Below, piece after piece: positions 33,194 to 42,523 of a DNA stretch of 64,000 nt. The notes beneath the pieces were generated by a model that saw only the letters and a list, made by a program, of their open reading frames with translations, was not told where the DNA came from and made no database searches. The position numbers and the translations under genes are program-made. Position 1 is the first letter of the stretch. The number at the start of each line of letters is the position of its first letter. Source of the DNA: a candidate division Zixibacteria bacterium SM23_81 (GTDB lineage Bacteria > SM23-81); contig LJUY01000005.1 in assembly GCA_001304015.1 (NCBI GenBank), forward strand, positions 24,072-88,071, given 5' to 3'.

Positions 33194-34508
33194 CGGCTTT
33201 CTCCCCCCCATGCTCCGCAGATTGGCCGGAACCACCAGATGACGCTGACTGTCTTTCCAGAAGTACGAAGATGCAGTCGGTCAGTTTGGCCTCTTTTCGT
33301 ACCACATCTTCGGCAAAGGCCATACAGTTGGGAGAACCGCAAGCACCACAATCTATCTTGGGCAAACCTTCGTAGATCCCCTGCTTCTGCTTCATCAACT
33401 GAATGGCCTGGGAAACATCCTCGGCCAAAGGCCGAACAGGTCGTAGCTGTAATTTCTCGTCTAATAAGAAGTATTTAGCACGGTAAAGCTTTTTGATGTA
33501 ATCGGTATTCTGTTGAGGTTGTTCTCCGAAAATTTCCAACAGCTTCACGATCTTGCTCCGAGCTACATAGGGATTCTCCACGGTCAGAGATCCACCGATG
33601 CAGCCGGCTGGGCAGGTGCGACATTCGATGAACTCAACGTCCCGGAGCTTCCCTTTTTCGATCTCCTCAAAAATTCTGATCACCTCGCTAAGCCCCGAAA
33701 CCGCCAAACAATTCTTCAATTTTAAAGATTTGATCACCCCACCCAATATGGGCCATCCCAGGCCTATACCGCTCACCTTGCGCATCTCCCTACCCTCGAT
33801 GACGGCCTCCTGATCAGACATGGCCGAGAGAAGGGGTCCATAGACATCCGCTATGGAGACGGCCCCGTCCAAAAATGATTTTTTCTTTCTGGGGTGACGC
33901 CTGATGGCCACCATCTTGGCAGGGCATGGAGTCACGTAGATGGCTCCGATGCGACTCTGGCTCAAACCTAGCTCTTTAGATTTTTTTAACTTCACCTCTC
34001 TAGCTGCGATCTCCATGGGAGATTCTATCGGCAGCAACAGCTCCGAGAGGTCTGTGAACCTTACCTGTATCAAGCGGACGATAGTTGGACAGAAGGCAGA
34101 GATGACCGGCCTGGGACCCTGATATTGAGCCCAAAACTCCTCTATGGCCATGCTCACTAATTCACAGGCCTGAGCCACATCGCCGACATCGTCAAACCCG
34201 ATCTTCCTTAAGGCGCTCAGGATGTGGTCGGGAAGCACGATATCTGAAAATTGCCCATAGAGAACAGGCGAGGGAATGGCAACCACGTGCTGGAACTTCG
34301 AGAAGTCGGTGAAGGAATCGGTCAGGGGCACGATGGCGTTGCTAGGACAGGTGGTGATGCACTCGCCACAGTCGATACATCTATCCTCCAGAATCCGTGC
34401 CTTGCCCCCTCTTACTCGAATGGCCTCTGTGGGACAGACACGAAGACAGGCCATCCGACCATCGCACTTTCCCGGATCAATATACAGTGAATGAATTCGA
34501 TTGCTCAT
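33138..34508 (-). CDS. Hydrogenase-like Fe-S sensor protein (degenerate [FeFe] hydrogenase large-subunit domain)
   Basis: 456 residues. N-terminal two [4Fe-4S] motifs (CDGRMACLRVCPTEAI, CIDCGECITTCPSNAI). The hydrogenase large-subunit C-terminal domain follows. H-cluster motif L1 (TSCCP) is reduced to SAFCPTIVRL; L2 appears as TPCPAKMVAI; L3 appears as CRTCPAGCIGG. Near residue 395 there is an RnfB-type Fe-S motif, DCGACGSPNCMAFAEDV. With a missing L1 cysteine it is more likely a redox or H2 sensor than a catalytic hydrogenase. It is surrounded by signalling genes. The last 30 residues are low-complexity and overlap the DRTGG gene. Confidence 0.8.
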   Translation of the reverse strand: MSNRIHSLYIDPGKCDGRMACLRVCPTEAIRVRGGKARILEDRCIDCGECITTCPSNAIVPLTDSFTDFSKFQHVVAIPSPVLYGQFSDIVLPDHILSALRKIGFDDVGDVAQACELVSMAIEEFWAQYQGPRPVISAFCPTIVRLIQVRFTDLSELLLPIESPMEIAAREVKLKKSKELGLSQSRIGAIYVTPCPAKMVAIRRHPRKKKSFLDGAVSIADVYGPLLSAMSDQEAVIEGREMRKVSGIGLGWPILGGVIKSLKLKNCLAVSGLSEVIRIFEEIEKGKLRDVEFIECRTCPAGCIGGSLTVENPYVARSKIVKLLEIFGEQPQQNTDYIKKLYRAKYFLLDEKLQLRPVRPLAEDVSQAIQLMKQKQGIYEGLPKIDCGACGSPNCMAFAEDVVRKEAKLTDCIFVLLERQSASSGGSGQSAEHGGEKADDSQGRRRETRFKGKNSF

Positions 34509-34523
34509 GCGACATGGCAGAGA

Positions 34524-34952
34524 TCAGATTTTGACAGAAAACCGGACCGTGGTACCAAGCCCCACCTCTGAGCTGATCTCCAGCTCATCGGCATTCTTTT
34601 TAATATTGGGGAGCCCCATGCCGGCACCAAAACCCATCTCCCTAATCTCCCGCGATGCTGTGGAATATCCCTCCTGCATGGCTAACCCGATGTCCGCAAT
34701 ACCCTGGCCTTCATCCTCGACCACGATGGTGATCTTCTCGGGGGTAACCATAAAGCTCAATGTCCCTCGCCGTGCATAGAGCACCACGTTCATCTCCGCC
34801 TCATAGGAGGCAGTGGATACTCGCCTGATGACCAAAGGGGAAATGCCGATCTGTTTGAGTATGTTCCTCAACCTGCTGGAAGCCCTCCCGGCGTTGTTGA
34901 AATCACCTCCCTCTATGGCAAATTCCTGTTGGAACGACGTTTCTGAAGCCAT
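34524..34952 (-). CDS. Anti-sigma-factor-type ATPase (RsbW-like)
   Basis: 142 residues from the ATG at 34952; upstream GTG and ATG codons in frame are weaker because family similarity starts at FAIEGGDFNNAG. HATPase fold with the N box AEMNVVLYARRGTL, VVEDEGQGIADIG and MGFGAGMGLPNIKKNAD. Belongs with the hydrogenase-like gene directly downstream (15 bases). It could bind a partner switch protein or phosphorylate it. Confidence 0.78.
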   Translation of the reverse strand: MASETSFQQEFAIEGGDFNNAGRASSRLRNILKQIGISPLVIRRVSTASYEAEMNVVLYARRGTLSFMVTPEKITIVVEDEGQGIADIGLAMQEGYSTASREIREMGFGAGMGLPNIKKNADELEISSEVGLGTTVRFSVKI

Positions 34953-35073
34953 AGGACACCGCATCAAAGATCGATACTCGTGGGAACTCACTCAACTACA
35001 GATCGTTAGACTTCATCCGGAATCCCGTTTGTCCCTGTGCACGGCAAAATAGATCATCAATCGGCAGAGAACC

Positions 35074-35652
35074 TCAACAGCGACCAGCCGTTCCCGCTTT
35101 GCCCCTTTTTTCCTTACCTCTTAGCTCAAGGCCATATTCATAACCTTTGTCGAAGGCTTTCAGGTTTAACTCCACAAATCGAGAGGGTACTAAAGTGGGA
35201 ATGGCCTTTTTCATCGCCTCCACAGTCACCACTTCGCTGATGGCCGTGAAAAAGCCCAGCATGACCACATTGGCGATGATTCGATTGCCCAGTTCTTCGG
35301 CGAACCGTGTGGCGGGGACGGAATAAAGCTTGATGTTTCCCCGCAACGGTTTTGGGCGGACCAAGTCCTCGTCGATGAGCAGCAATCCCTCGTCGCCGAG
35401 CTCAGGTTCGTATTTACTATAGCCTTCCTGGGACATGGCTACCATGACGTTGGGCACCGTTACATAAGGATAGAGAACCCTGTCGTCCGAGACAATCACC
35501 TGGGCGCTGCAGGCACCTCCCCTGGCCTCGGGGCCAAAGGACTGATTCATGGTGGCAAATTTGTCATCGTAGAGGGAGGCGGCTTTTCCGATGATAATGC
35601 CCGATCGGATGATCCCTTGACCTCCGTACCCGGCAAATCGAATCTCGATCAT
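35074..35652 (-). CDS. korC: 2-oxoacid:ferredoxin oxidoreductase gamma subunit
   Basis: 192 residues. MIEIRFAGYGGQGIIRSGIIIGKAA is the gamma-subunit N-terminus; QSFGPEARGGACSAQVIVSD follows. Last gene of korDABC, starting in a four-base overlap with korB. The four separate subunits together convert 2-oxoglutarate (or run the reverse carboxylation) with ferredoxin and CoA. Confidence 0.93.
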   Translation of the reverse strand: MIEIRFAGYGGQGIIRSGIIIGKAASLYDDKFATMNQSFGPEARGGACSAQVIVSDDRVLYPYVTVPNVMVAMSQEGYSKYEPELGDEGLLLIDEDLVRPKPLRGNIKLYSVPATRFAEELGNRIIANVVMLGFFTAISEVVTVEAMKKAIPTLVPSRFVELNLKAFDKGYEYGLELRGKEKRGKAGTAGRC

Positions 35653-36542
35653 GCCTTCCCTCCATACGGCTTAAATTTGTCGCCTAGTATCTCACTTAAC
35701 CTCTGATTGTAAGCTTGCAGAAATGTAGGTCTCTCCCGATCGATGAACTTGCCCACCACGATGGGTTTTTTGAATTCGATGTCCAGGTTCCGGGTGTCCT
35801 CACCGTGTTTGATAATTGAGTTTTCGTGATAGAACCTCATCAGGTCCAGGCCTGTCCCCAGCCTGTTGATCCGTCCCCAGTAATTAGCACATGGAGTGAT
35901 CACCTCCACTACGGAGAAGCCCGGTTTCTGCAAGGCTTCCATTATGGAGTTGGTCAACCGTCGAACGTGCAGGGCTGTCCACCGAGCGACATAGACCGCC
36001 CCACATGACTCTGCCAGATGAGGGATGTTGAAGGGTTTCTCGAAGTTCCCGTATGGAGATGTGGTGGCATACCCTGTGGGAGGTGTGGTCGGGGCCACCT
36101 GTCCGCCGGTCATGGCGTAAATGAAATTGTTTACGCATATGACCGTCAGGTCCATATTTCGCCTCGCTGCGTGAATGAAATGATTCCCGCCAATGGCGAT
36201 GAGATCGCCATCTCCCGAGAACACCACCACCTTAAGCTCAGGATTGCCTAGCTTCACTCCGGTGGCAAAGGCGATGGGGCGCCCATGGGTGGTGTGAAAG
36301 GAATCCAGTCTCATGTATCCCGCCACCCTACCAGTACAGCCGATCCCTGAGACGATACAGACTTTATCCAGATCCCAATCCAATTTCTCCAAAGCCGTGG
36401 CAAAGGCGGTGACAGTGGTGCCGATTCCACAAGTAGGGCACCAGATGTGAGGAATGCGCTCCATACGAAGGAGCGATTCCATGGGATGAGGTTCTTCCTT
36501 CATTTTCGGGCGCGGTCTCTCAGCGACTTTTGGGGCACTCAT
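35649..36542 (-). CDS. korB: 2-oxoglutarate:ferredoxin oxidoreductase beta subunit (TPP-binding)
   Basis: 297 residues. Cluster/TPP region IWCPTCGIGTTVTAFATALE, GIGCTGRVAGYMRLDSFHTTHGR-like segment and the TPP motif FSGDGDLIAIGGNHFIHAARRN. The motif MTGGQVAPTTPPTGYATTSP is typical of KorB. The TTHGRPIAFATGVKL pattern favours 2-oxoglutarate rather than pyruvate, in keeping with sucC/sucD upstream. Confidence 0.93.
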   Translation of the reverse strand: MSAPKVAERPRPKMKEEPHPMESLLRMERIPHIWCPTCGIGTTVTAFATALEKLDWDLDKVCIVSGIGCTGRVAGYMRLDSFHTTHGRPIAFATGVKLGNPELKVVVFSGDGDLIAIGGNHFIHAARRNMDLTVICVNNFIYAMTGGQVAPTTPPTGYATTSPYGNFEKPFNIPHLAESCGAVYVARWTALHVRRLTNSIMEALQKPGFSVVEVITPCANYWGRINRLGTGLDLMRFYHENSIIKHGEDTRNLDIEFKKPIVVGKFIDRERPTFLQAYNQRLSEILGDKFKPYGGKA

Positions 36543-36544
36543 GC

Positions 36545-37753
36545 TCAGCCTCTTTTTTTACGTGGATACTCAATAACTCCCTTCCCAACCCCTTTCCCCT
36601 TTGCGGCCTGTCGTATTGTGTGCAAGATGTCCTCTGGGTCATGAACCCAACCGCCGCCATGGGGAACGAGCGCGACTTCAGCCCGACCGCAGGCGCATCT
36701 GTCCACCTCCAGAACCATCTGACCGTAGTTGATCTCGGGCATTACAAAAGCTTTTACCTTACCAGCCAATTCCCGGATCCTTTTCTCCGGAAAGGGCCAT
36801 ACCACGATCAGGCGCAGGATCCCCACCTTGATACCCTCCTGTCTGGCCAGATCTACGGCTCGGAGGGCAACACGAGAGGTGATGCCATAAGAGATGACCA
36901 CCACATCAGCTCCATCGGTTTGCTCTTCCTCATATTCCACGATATGATCAGCATTCTTACGGATCTTATTAACCAGCCGGCGCACCAACTCCTCTTGACA
37001 ATCCGCGCTCATCACCGGATAGCCACGATAATCGTGGGTCAGCCCGGTGACGTGAAAACGAGTGCCACTTCCAGCATCCACCATGGGAGGCACGAGATCC
37101 TTATCAGGCTTGAAGGGCAGATATTTGTCTTTAGGGCCTTTGTAATACCTTCTGGGCTCAATTTCGATCTCATCCGCCGGGGGGATAACCACCTTCTCAG
37201 TCATGTGTCCGACGCACTCATCCAGCATCACCAGGACGGGAACACGATATCTCTCAGAAAGGTTAAAGGCCTTGATGGTAAAATCAAAGGTCTCCTGAGG
37301 GGAGTTGGGTGACACAGCGATGATCTCGTAGTCTCCATGAGAGCCCCACCGGGCCTGCATCATGTCCGCCTGGCCAGTCAAAGTGGGCAGGCCGGTCGAG
37401 GGACCGCCCCGCTGCACGTTGGCCAGAACCAGAGGTGTCTCCAACATGGCAGCCAGCCCTATGTGCTCCATCATCAGCGAAAAACCCGGGCCAGAGGTGA
37501 CGGTCATGGCTTTCCGTCCCGTCCAGGCGGCCCCGATGACGGCCGCCAGGGAGCCCAGCTCGTCTTCCATCTGGATGAAGATCGCCTCCACCAGGGGGCA
37601 TCTTTGAGAGAACCTCTCGGCCACTTCCGTCGATGGGGTGATGGGGTACCCTCCAAAAAAGCGGCAGCCCGCGGCCAGAGCACCTTCGGCACAGGCATGG
37701 TCGCCATCCAGGAAGTGGGAACCGGTCAGCACCCCTTTGGGATCAGCCTTCAA
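36545..37753 (-). CDS. korA: 2-oxoglutarate:ferredoxin oxidoreductase alpha subunit
   Basis: 402 residues. GDHACAEGALAAGCRFFGGYPITPSTE (domain I), TSGPGFSLMMEHIGLAAMLE and RGGPSTGLPTLTGQADMMQA are the alpha-subunit signatures of the KorA/VorB branch. C-terminal domain II from about residue 255. It starts inside korD (11-base overlap) and ends two bases before korB. Confidence 0.95.
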   Translation of the reverse strand: MKADPKGVLTGSHFLDGDHACAEGALAAGCRFFGGYPITPSTEVAERFSQRCPLVEAIFIQMEDELGSLAAVIGAAWTGRKAMTVTSGPGFSLMMEHIGLAAMLETPLVLANVQRGGPSTGLPTLTGQADMMQARWGSHGDYEIIAVSPNSPQETFDFTIKAFNLSERYRVPVLVMLDECVGHMTEKVVIPPADEIEIEPRRYYKGPKDKYLPFKPDKDLVPPMVDAGSGTRFHVTGLTHDYRGYPVMSADCQEELVRRLVNKIRKNADHIVEYEEEQTDGADVVVISYGITSRVALRAVDLARQEGIKVGILRLIVVWPFPEKRIRELAGKVKAFVMPEINYGQMVLEVDRCACGRAEVALVPHGGGWVHDPEDILHTIRQAAKGKGVGKGVIEYPRKKRG

Positions 37754-38024
37754 CTTTTGCCTCCTTATCCTCTTTCTCAGTCACGAATATGGCAAAGTCC
37801 GGGCATAGCATCTCACAGAGCTGACAGTGGACACACGCCTCTTCATCCTTGACACGGGGAGGATGGTATCCTTTTACGTTAAACTCCTCCGACATCTCCA
37901 GAACATCCTTGGGGCAGTACTCCACGCAAAATCCGCACCCCTTACAGCGATCTTTGATGATGTGAATCTCTCCCCGGGGAACCTTGACCTGATCGCTATC
38001 CAGGGGCCGCCGCCAATATTTCAT
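37743..38024 (-). CDS. korD: 2-oxoglutarate:ferredoxin oxidoreductase delta subunit (ferredoxin)
   Basis: 93 residues from the ATG at 38024 with GAGGTG six bases upstream. Two [4Fe-4S] motifs: CKGCGFCVEYCPKDVL and CVHCQLCEMLCPDFAI. First gene of korDABC behind a near-consensus promoter at 38083-38111, leaving a leader of about 50 bases. Confidence 0.9.
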   Translation of the reverse strand: MKYWRRPLDSDQVKVPRGEIHIIKDRCKGCGFCVEYCPKDVLEMSEEFNVKGYHPPRVKDEEACVHCQLCEMLCPDFAIFVTEKEDKEAKVEG

Positions 38025-38082
38025 CTCTTCCACCTCGCCGATGGGTATTTTTACACTGAGAAATATGAAAAGTTATCTTTTT

Positions 38083-38111
38083 ATTGTACCTAATGACCTA
38101 ATACTTGTCAA
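38083..38111 (-). promoter_or_regulatory. Sigma-70-like promoter of korDABC
   Basis: TTGACA at 38111-38106, 17-base spacer, TACAAT at 38088-38083. The spacer holds a direct repeat (ATTAGG-TC-ATTAGG) that could be an operator. The rest of 38112-38215, after sucD, shows nothing else. Confidence 0.8.
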
Positions 38112-38215
38112 GGCTTTTCTCCTTAAGTCACACAAAATTTCTCAGGGTCATTCTTCGCTAAATCTTTCTTCTTGGCAATATCGATCTTCTGGACTATTTC
38201 TCCAGACAGATCTCC

Positions 38216-39085
38216 TCACTCCATGGCCTTTTTGACCAGCCCTACGATATCGGCTGGCTTAGAAGCAACCGGGATGCCCGCTGCTTCCAGGGCCTCGATC
38301 TTCTCCTCAGCCGTCCCTGAACCGCCGGAGATGATGGCCCCGGCATGCCCCATGCGTTTTCCGGGAGGGGCTGTCAGGCCTGCGATGAAGGCCACCACCG
38401 GCTTGCTCACATGCTGAGAGACATAATCAGCGGCCTCCTCCTCATCCGTGCCGCCGATCTCGCCGATGAGCACCACCACATCGGTCTCAGGATCGGCCTC
38501 GAAAAGCTCCAGGCCATCCACGAACCTGAATCCAATAATGGGATCTCCCCCCAGCCCGATGCTGGTTGACTGGCCGATGCCAGCCTGAGTCAGCTGATAA
38601 ACCACCTCATAGGTCAGAGTACCGCTTCGGGAAAGCACTCCCACCCGTCCGGGCTGGAAGATGTGGCCCGGCATGATGCCCACCTTAGCCTGCCCTGGAG
38701 TGATAATTCCCGGGCAGTTAGGCCCGATGAGCCGGGCCTGTCCAGCGGACAGATACTGCATCACCTTGACCATCTCCAGGGTGGGAATGCCCTCGGTGAT
38801 GCACACGACGAGCTGAATTCCGGCATCGACGGCCTCGTAGATGGCGTCGCTGGCAAAAGCACTGGGCACGTAAAGAACAGACGTGTTGGCCTTTTCCTCC
38901 TCCGCTGCCTGCCATACGGTGTTGTATACGGGAATACCGGCCACCTCCTGTCCTCCTTTACCTGGAGTGACTCCGGCCACCACCTTGGTTCCATACTGGG
39001 CCATCTGTTGGGCATGAAAGGCCCCATCTCTTCCGGTAATTCCTTGAACCACCACCCGAGTTTGGTTATCAACGAGTATGCTCAT
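38216..39085 (-). CDS. sucD: Succinyl-CoA ligase alpha subunit
   Basis: 289 residues. [17 protein letters not shown] (CoA-binding), [21 protein letters not shown], and the phosphohistidine segment [22 protein letters not shown] near residue 245. With sucC it interconverts succinyl-CoA and succinate, generating ATP or GTP. Unusually, a 2.2-kb membrane-protein gene separates it from sucC. Confidence 0.96.
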   Translation of the reverse strand: MSILVDNQTRVVVQGITGRDGAFHAQQMAQYGTKVVAGVTPGKGGQEVAGIPVYNTVWQAAEEEKANTSVLYVPSAFASDAIYEAVDAGIQLVVCITEGIPTLEMVKVMQYLSAGQARLIGPNCPGIITPGQAKVGIMPGHIFQPGRVGVLSRSGTLTYEVVYQLTQAGIGQSTSIGLGGDPIIGFRFVDGLELFEADPETDVVVLIGEIGGTDEEEAADYVSQHVSKPVVAFIAGLTAPPGKRMGHAGAIISGGSGTAEEKIEALEAAGIPVASKPADIVGLVKKAME

Positions 39086-39125
39086 AATTTGGAGCTCCTT
39101 TCCAGCCGGTTTTTCATCTTTTTTC

Positions 39126-41375
39126 TCACTTATCTTCCAGCAGAATCTTCATCCGCCGAATTTCGTCGGCGATCATCCCTTGGTCCTCGTCCTGGGGTTT
39201 TAAGTATAAGTACTTCTCCCATAGGGATATGGCCTTGGAATAGTCCACCAGATGATAGGCATAAACGACGCCTAAATTCCGCAGCGGATCGCCATAATCC
39301 GGATCCAGCTCCATGGCCCGCCTGTACTCCACTGCGGCTTGGTCATAGAGGCCGGCGGCCTTATATGCGAGCCCCAGATCGTTGTGGGTTTTAGCCACCA
39401 GGGGCTCCACAACCACGCTGTGCCGATAGAGCTGAATGGCCCCATTCACATCGCCCATCCGCAGGCTGGTCAAAGCCAGATTATTCATGACCTCAACGTT
39501 CTCCGGGGCCCAGTTCAGAGCATGGCCATAAGCCCTTGTGGCCTGGTCGTAATCCCCCTTCTGAAAGTATATGTTCCCCAAGGCCAGGTGTGCCCCAAAG
39601 AAGGTGGAATCCATGGCTAAGGCACCACCTGCCTCCCTCAAGGCGAGCTGAAACCGGCCCTCTTGAGCTAATTCCTGAGCCAGATTGCCCCGAGCTGTGG
39701 CGTAGTTCCTGATCAGCTCACACAGGAAAAAATCCTGCCTGTGACGACTCTCTGCCACTCCTCTCAGGTTGTAGCGATCCCAGATTCTAAGCCGCTCGTC
39801 CGTCTCTGCTGGGGCTTTGCGCAGCTGATATACGATCCCCACTTGATATGGTGCCAGTCCTGGAATTTTGGGTAAATCAGCGGGGATGGTGCCGTAGATG
39901 GCTCTGGTCGATGAGCTGAGCGGTTTGGCAGAAGGATTCAGATGGCGAAAAATATCGGCCTGACCAGTGTGCTGCAAGCTCACCTCAGGCCTCAATCCCT
40001 CGACGATTCGAGCAAAAGCCAAAGAAAAGGTAGGAGTATCCCTGCTGGTAAACAACAGGGCTCCGGGCTCCATAGTGTCCAAGATGTTTCGTCCCAGCTC
40101 GACGGCTAAAGTCTCCTGACTGCGATCGTTGGCTGTGAAGTTCCCCCATAGGGGAACGATGGCCAACAGGGGAATCAAATATCCCATGGCCGCACCGAGG
40201 GGCCGGCGCAGGTGGGAACCCAAAGCGATGGCCAAGACGAGAACCCTGCTCATCAACCAACCACTCCCTATCCCGATCCAAAGAGCCACTATGACAAAAG
40301 CGGGAATGAAGAAAACCTGAACCAAGTAAATGTCTCGAGAGGTCACAGGAAATCTCAACAGCAGGGCAACGCCCACAACAAACATCAAAAAGAGACCGAG
40401 GGAAGTGGCAAGCCAATCTTTAGCCCTGCGAAAAAGGGCCACCAGACCCACTAAGCCCAAACCCCACAGGAATGGTCCGAATTGTTGATTCAGAAGATGC
40501 CAGAAAGCTCCAATTTCATCTCCCAGAAGCCTCCAGGAGAAGGGACCCTGGCTGAGGCTCCCGTAGGAAATCCTGGTGATGTGCGCCCACGTCCCCCGTA
40601 TTGAGACGGGATGACCCCATTCCAAGAGAGGGTTGGCCGATGCTCTGAGGGGCAGGTAAAGATAGATCGAGCCCCCCAGAATCAGGAAAGTGACCGCAAT
40701 CGGGAGATCTCTCGCATTTTCAAAGAGCTTGCGGCGGTGCCATAACAAGAACAACAGGAAAGCTGGAATTGCCAGAGCTGCGGTGGAATGATGCGCCAGG
40801 CTCAAACCCAGGATAAAAGCAAACAAAAAAAGATGGCGTCGCTCTCCCCTTTCATCCCACCAGATCAGCAACAGCAAACAGAACAGCAACAGAAACAGGT
40901 TGAGGGCATAGACCTCAGCCACAACCGCTTGGGACCACAGGGTTCGGGCAAAGCCACACAACAAACTCGCCAATAAACCAGGCCCAAAAAGCCAGGAGGC
41001 TTTCGGCTCAACTCCCTCTCCTTTTGCCAGCAGCCCCATTCTGCGACCCAATCGAATGGTCAGCTGGAAAACCAGACCGGCGCTCACAGCTGCGCTGAGG
41101 GCTGACAACAGGTTCAGGCGCTGGGCTACGTTGCCCAACGGCAAGAGGGCCATCAACCGACCCACCAGACAATACAGAGGGTATCCCGGCGGATGCACGA
41201 TGCCCAAACAATATGCCCCAGTCACCAGTTCGCCACTGTCTCCAACGAAAATCGTGGGGCAAAGGGTGAAGAAATATACGACCAGAGGGAGACATACGGC
41301 CAACATCAACCAGATCCTGGAAGCCTGAAACACTCCCCCCTTTTTCCCAAAGGATTCTTTGGCAAGGCTTGACAT
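39126..41375 (-). CDS. DUF2723 membrane protein with C-terminal TPR repeats
   Basis: 749 residues. N-terminal DUF2723: a first transmembrane helix, then [23 protein letters not shown] and [19 protein letters not shown], the family signature related to protein O-mannosyl / GT-C glycosyltransferases. About ten or eleven hydrophobic helices up to residue 400. The last 170 residues are TPR-like repeats ([60 protein letters not shown]). Likely a glycosyltransferase working on the outer face of the inner membrane. It starts 14 bases after sucC and ends 40 bases before sucD, so it is inside that operon; why is unknown. Confidence 0.83.
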   Translation of the reverse strand: MSSLAKESFGKKGGVFQASRIWLMLAVCLPLVVYFFTLCPTIFVGDSGELVTGAYCLGIVHPPGYPLYCLVGRLMALLPLGNVAQRLNLLSALSAAVSAGLVFQLTIRLGRRMGLLAKGEGVEPKASWLFGPGLLASLLCGFARTLWSQAVVAEVYALNLFLLLFCLLLLIWWDERGERRHLFLFAFILGLSLAHHSTAALAIPAFLLFLLWHRRKLFENARDLPIAVTFLILGGSIYLYLPLRASANPLLEWGHPVSIRGTWAHITRISYGSLSQGPFSWRLLGDEIGAFWHLLNQQFGPFLWGLGLVGLVALFRRAKDWLATSLGLFLMFVVGVALLLRFPVTSRDIYLVQVFFIPAFVIVALWIGIGSGWLMSRVLVLAIALGSHLRRPLGAAMGYLIPLLAIVPLWGNFTANDRSQETLAVELGRNILDTMEPGALLFTSRDTPTFSLAFARIVEGLRPEVSLQHTGQADIFRHLNPSAKPLSSSTRAIYGTIPADLPKIPGLAPYQVGIVYQLRKAPAETDERLRIWDRYNLRGVAESRHRQDFFLCELIRNYATARGNLAQELAQEGRFQLALREAGGALAMDSTFFGAHLALGNIYFQKGDYDQATRAYGHALNWAPENVEVMNNLALTSLRMGDVNGAIQLYRHSVVVEPLVAKTHNDLGLAYKAAGLYDQAAVEYRRAMELDPDYGDPLRNLGVVYAYHLVDYSKAISLWEKYLYLKPQDEDQGMIADEIRRMKILLEDK

Positions 41376-41389
41376 GACATGAGCCGAAG

Positions 41390-42523
41390 CTATGCCCCGA
41401 CCATTTGAATTGCTTTCTGTACAACCTCTTCCATGGAGTCCACAGCCACCAGATCATTCCGGCGAAGGATTTCTTTGCCTTCATCGGCGTTGGTCCCGGT
41501 GAGCCGAATGACGATGGGCAAATCCACACCTACCTCTTTGATGGCCGATACCAGACCATTGGCCACGTCATCACAGCGGGTGATGCCACCGAAAATGTTG
41601 AACAGGACCACCTTGACATTTGCATCCCGCAGCAGGATGCGCATAGCCGCAGTGACTTTCTCCGGGCTGGAGCTGCCGCCGATATCCAGAAAATTCGCCG
41701 GCTCACCGCCATAGTGTTTGATGAGATCCATTGTGCCCATAGCCAGGCCGGCGCCGTTGACGACACAGCCCACTGTGCCGTCTAACTTCACGAAGCTGAG
41801 ACCTTTCTCCCGAGCTTCCAGCTCCTCCGGTATTTCGGCCTGGCGGTCTCTCATCTGGGCGATCCACGACTGCCGAAACAACGCGTTGTCATCCTCGTTG
41901 AACTTAGCATCCACCGCCCATACTTCACCTTGGGAAGTAACAACCAGGGGATTGATCTCGATCAGGCTGGCATCGCATTCCCAAAAGGCGCGATAGAGCT
42001 TCTGTAGTATCTTGGCGGCCTGAGACGCAATTTTAGGATCCTCGTAAATGCGAAAGACCAACTTTCTGGCCTGGAAGGGAAGCAGTCCGAACAAAGGATC
42101 CACCGTTAATTTGTGAATCTTTTCAGGTGTCTCTCTGGCGACTTCCTCGATGTCCACCCCGCCGGCGGCGCTGACCATGACCACTGGCTTCTGGGATCTC
42201 CTATCCACAATGACACCCAGATACGCTTCGCTGTCAATATCGACGGCCTGAGTGACCAGAACCTTGCCCACCTCCAACCCCTTAATCTTCATTCCCAAAA
42301 TCTCCGCTCCCAAGGTCTCGGCTTCCTCAGGGGTCTGGGCCATCTTGATGCCACCTGCCTTCCCACGCCCCCCCACGTGCACTTGGGATTTGATCATCAC
42401 TGGACAACCGATCTCAGCTGCCGCTTGCCGGACCTCCTGGGGCGACTGGGCCACTTGGCCTGTTGGGACGGGAATGCCATACTTGGCGAAAATCTCCTTG
42501 GCCTGATACTCATGGACCTTCAT
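41390..42523 (-). CDS. sucC: Succinyl-CoA ligase beta subunit
   Basis: 377 residues. MKVHEYQAKEIFAKYGIPVPTG, the ATP-grasp core with QVHVGGRGKAGGIK, IEINPLVVTSQGEVWAVDAKF, and VVNGAGLAMGTMDLIKHYGG with GGSSSPEKV. Standard length. Its ATG overlaps the stop of the GTPase-like gene upstream by four bases. See sucD for the split arrangement. Confidence 0.96.
   Translation of the reverse strand: MKVHEYQAKEIFAKYGIPVPTGQVAQSPQEVRQAAAEIGCPVMIKSQVHVGGRGKAGGIKMAQTPEEAETLGAEILGMKIKGLEVGKVLVTQAVDIDSEAYLGVIVDRRSQKPVVMVSAAGGVDIEEVARETPEKIHKLTVDPLFGLLPFQARKLVFRIYEDPKIASQAAKILQKLYRAFWECDASLIEINPLVVTSQGEVWAVDAKFNEDDNALFRQSWIAQMRDRQAEIPEELEAREKGLSFVKLDGTVGCVVNGAGLAMGTMDLIKHYGGEPANFLDIGGSSSPEKVTAAMRILLRDANVKVVLFNIFGGITRCDDVANGLVSAIKEVGVDLPIVIRLTGTNADEGKEILRRNDLVAVDSMEEVVQKAIQMVGA

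Noticed and set aside
33138-34508. Catalytic [FeFe] hydrogenase
   Set aside because: The L1 motif lacks one of the required cysteines (SAFCP in place of TSCCP), and the neighbours are signalling proteins; no maturation genes are seen.
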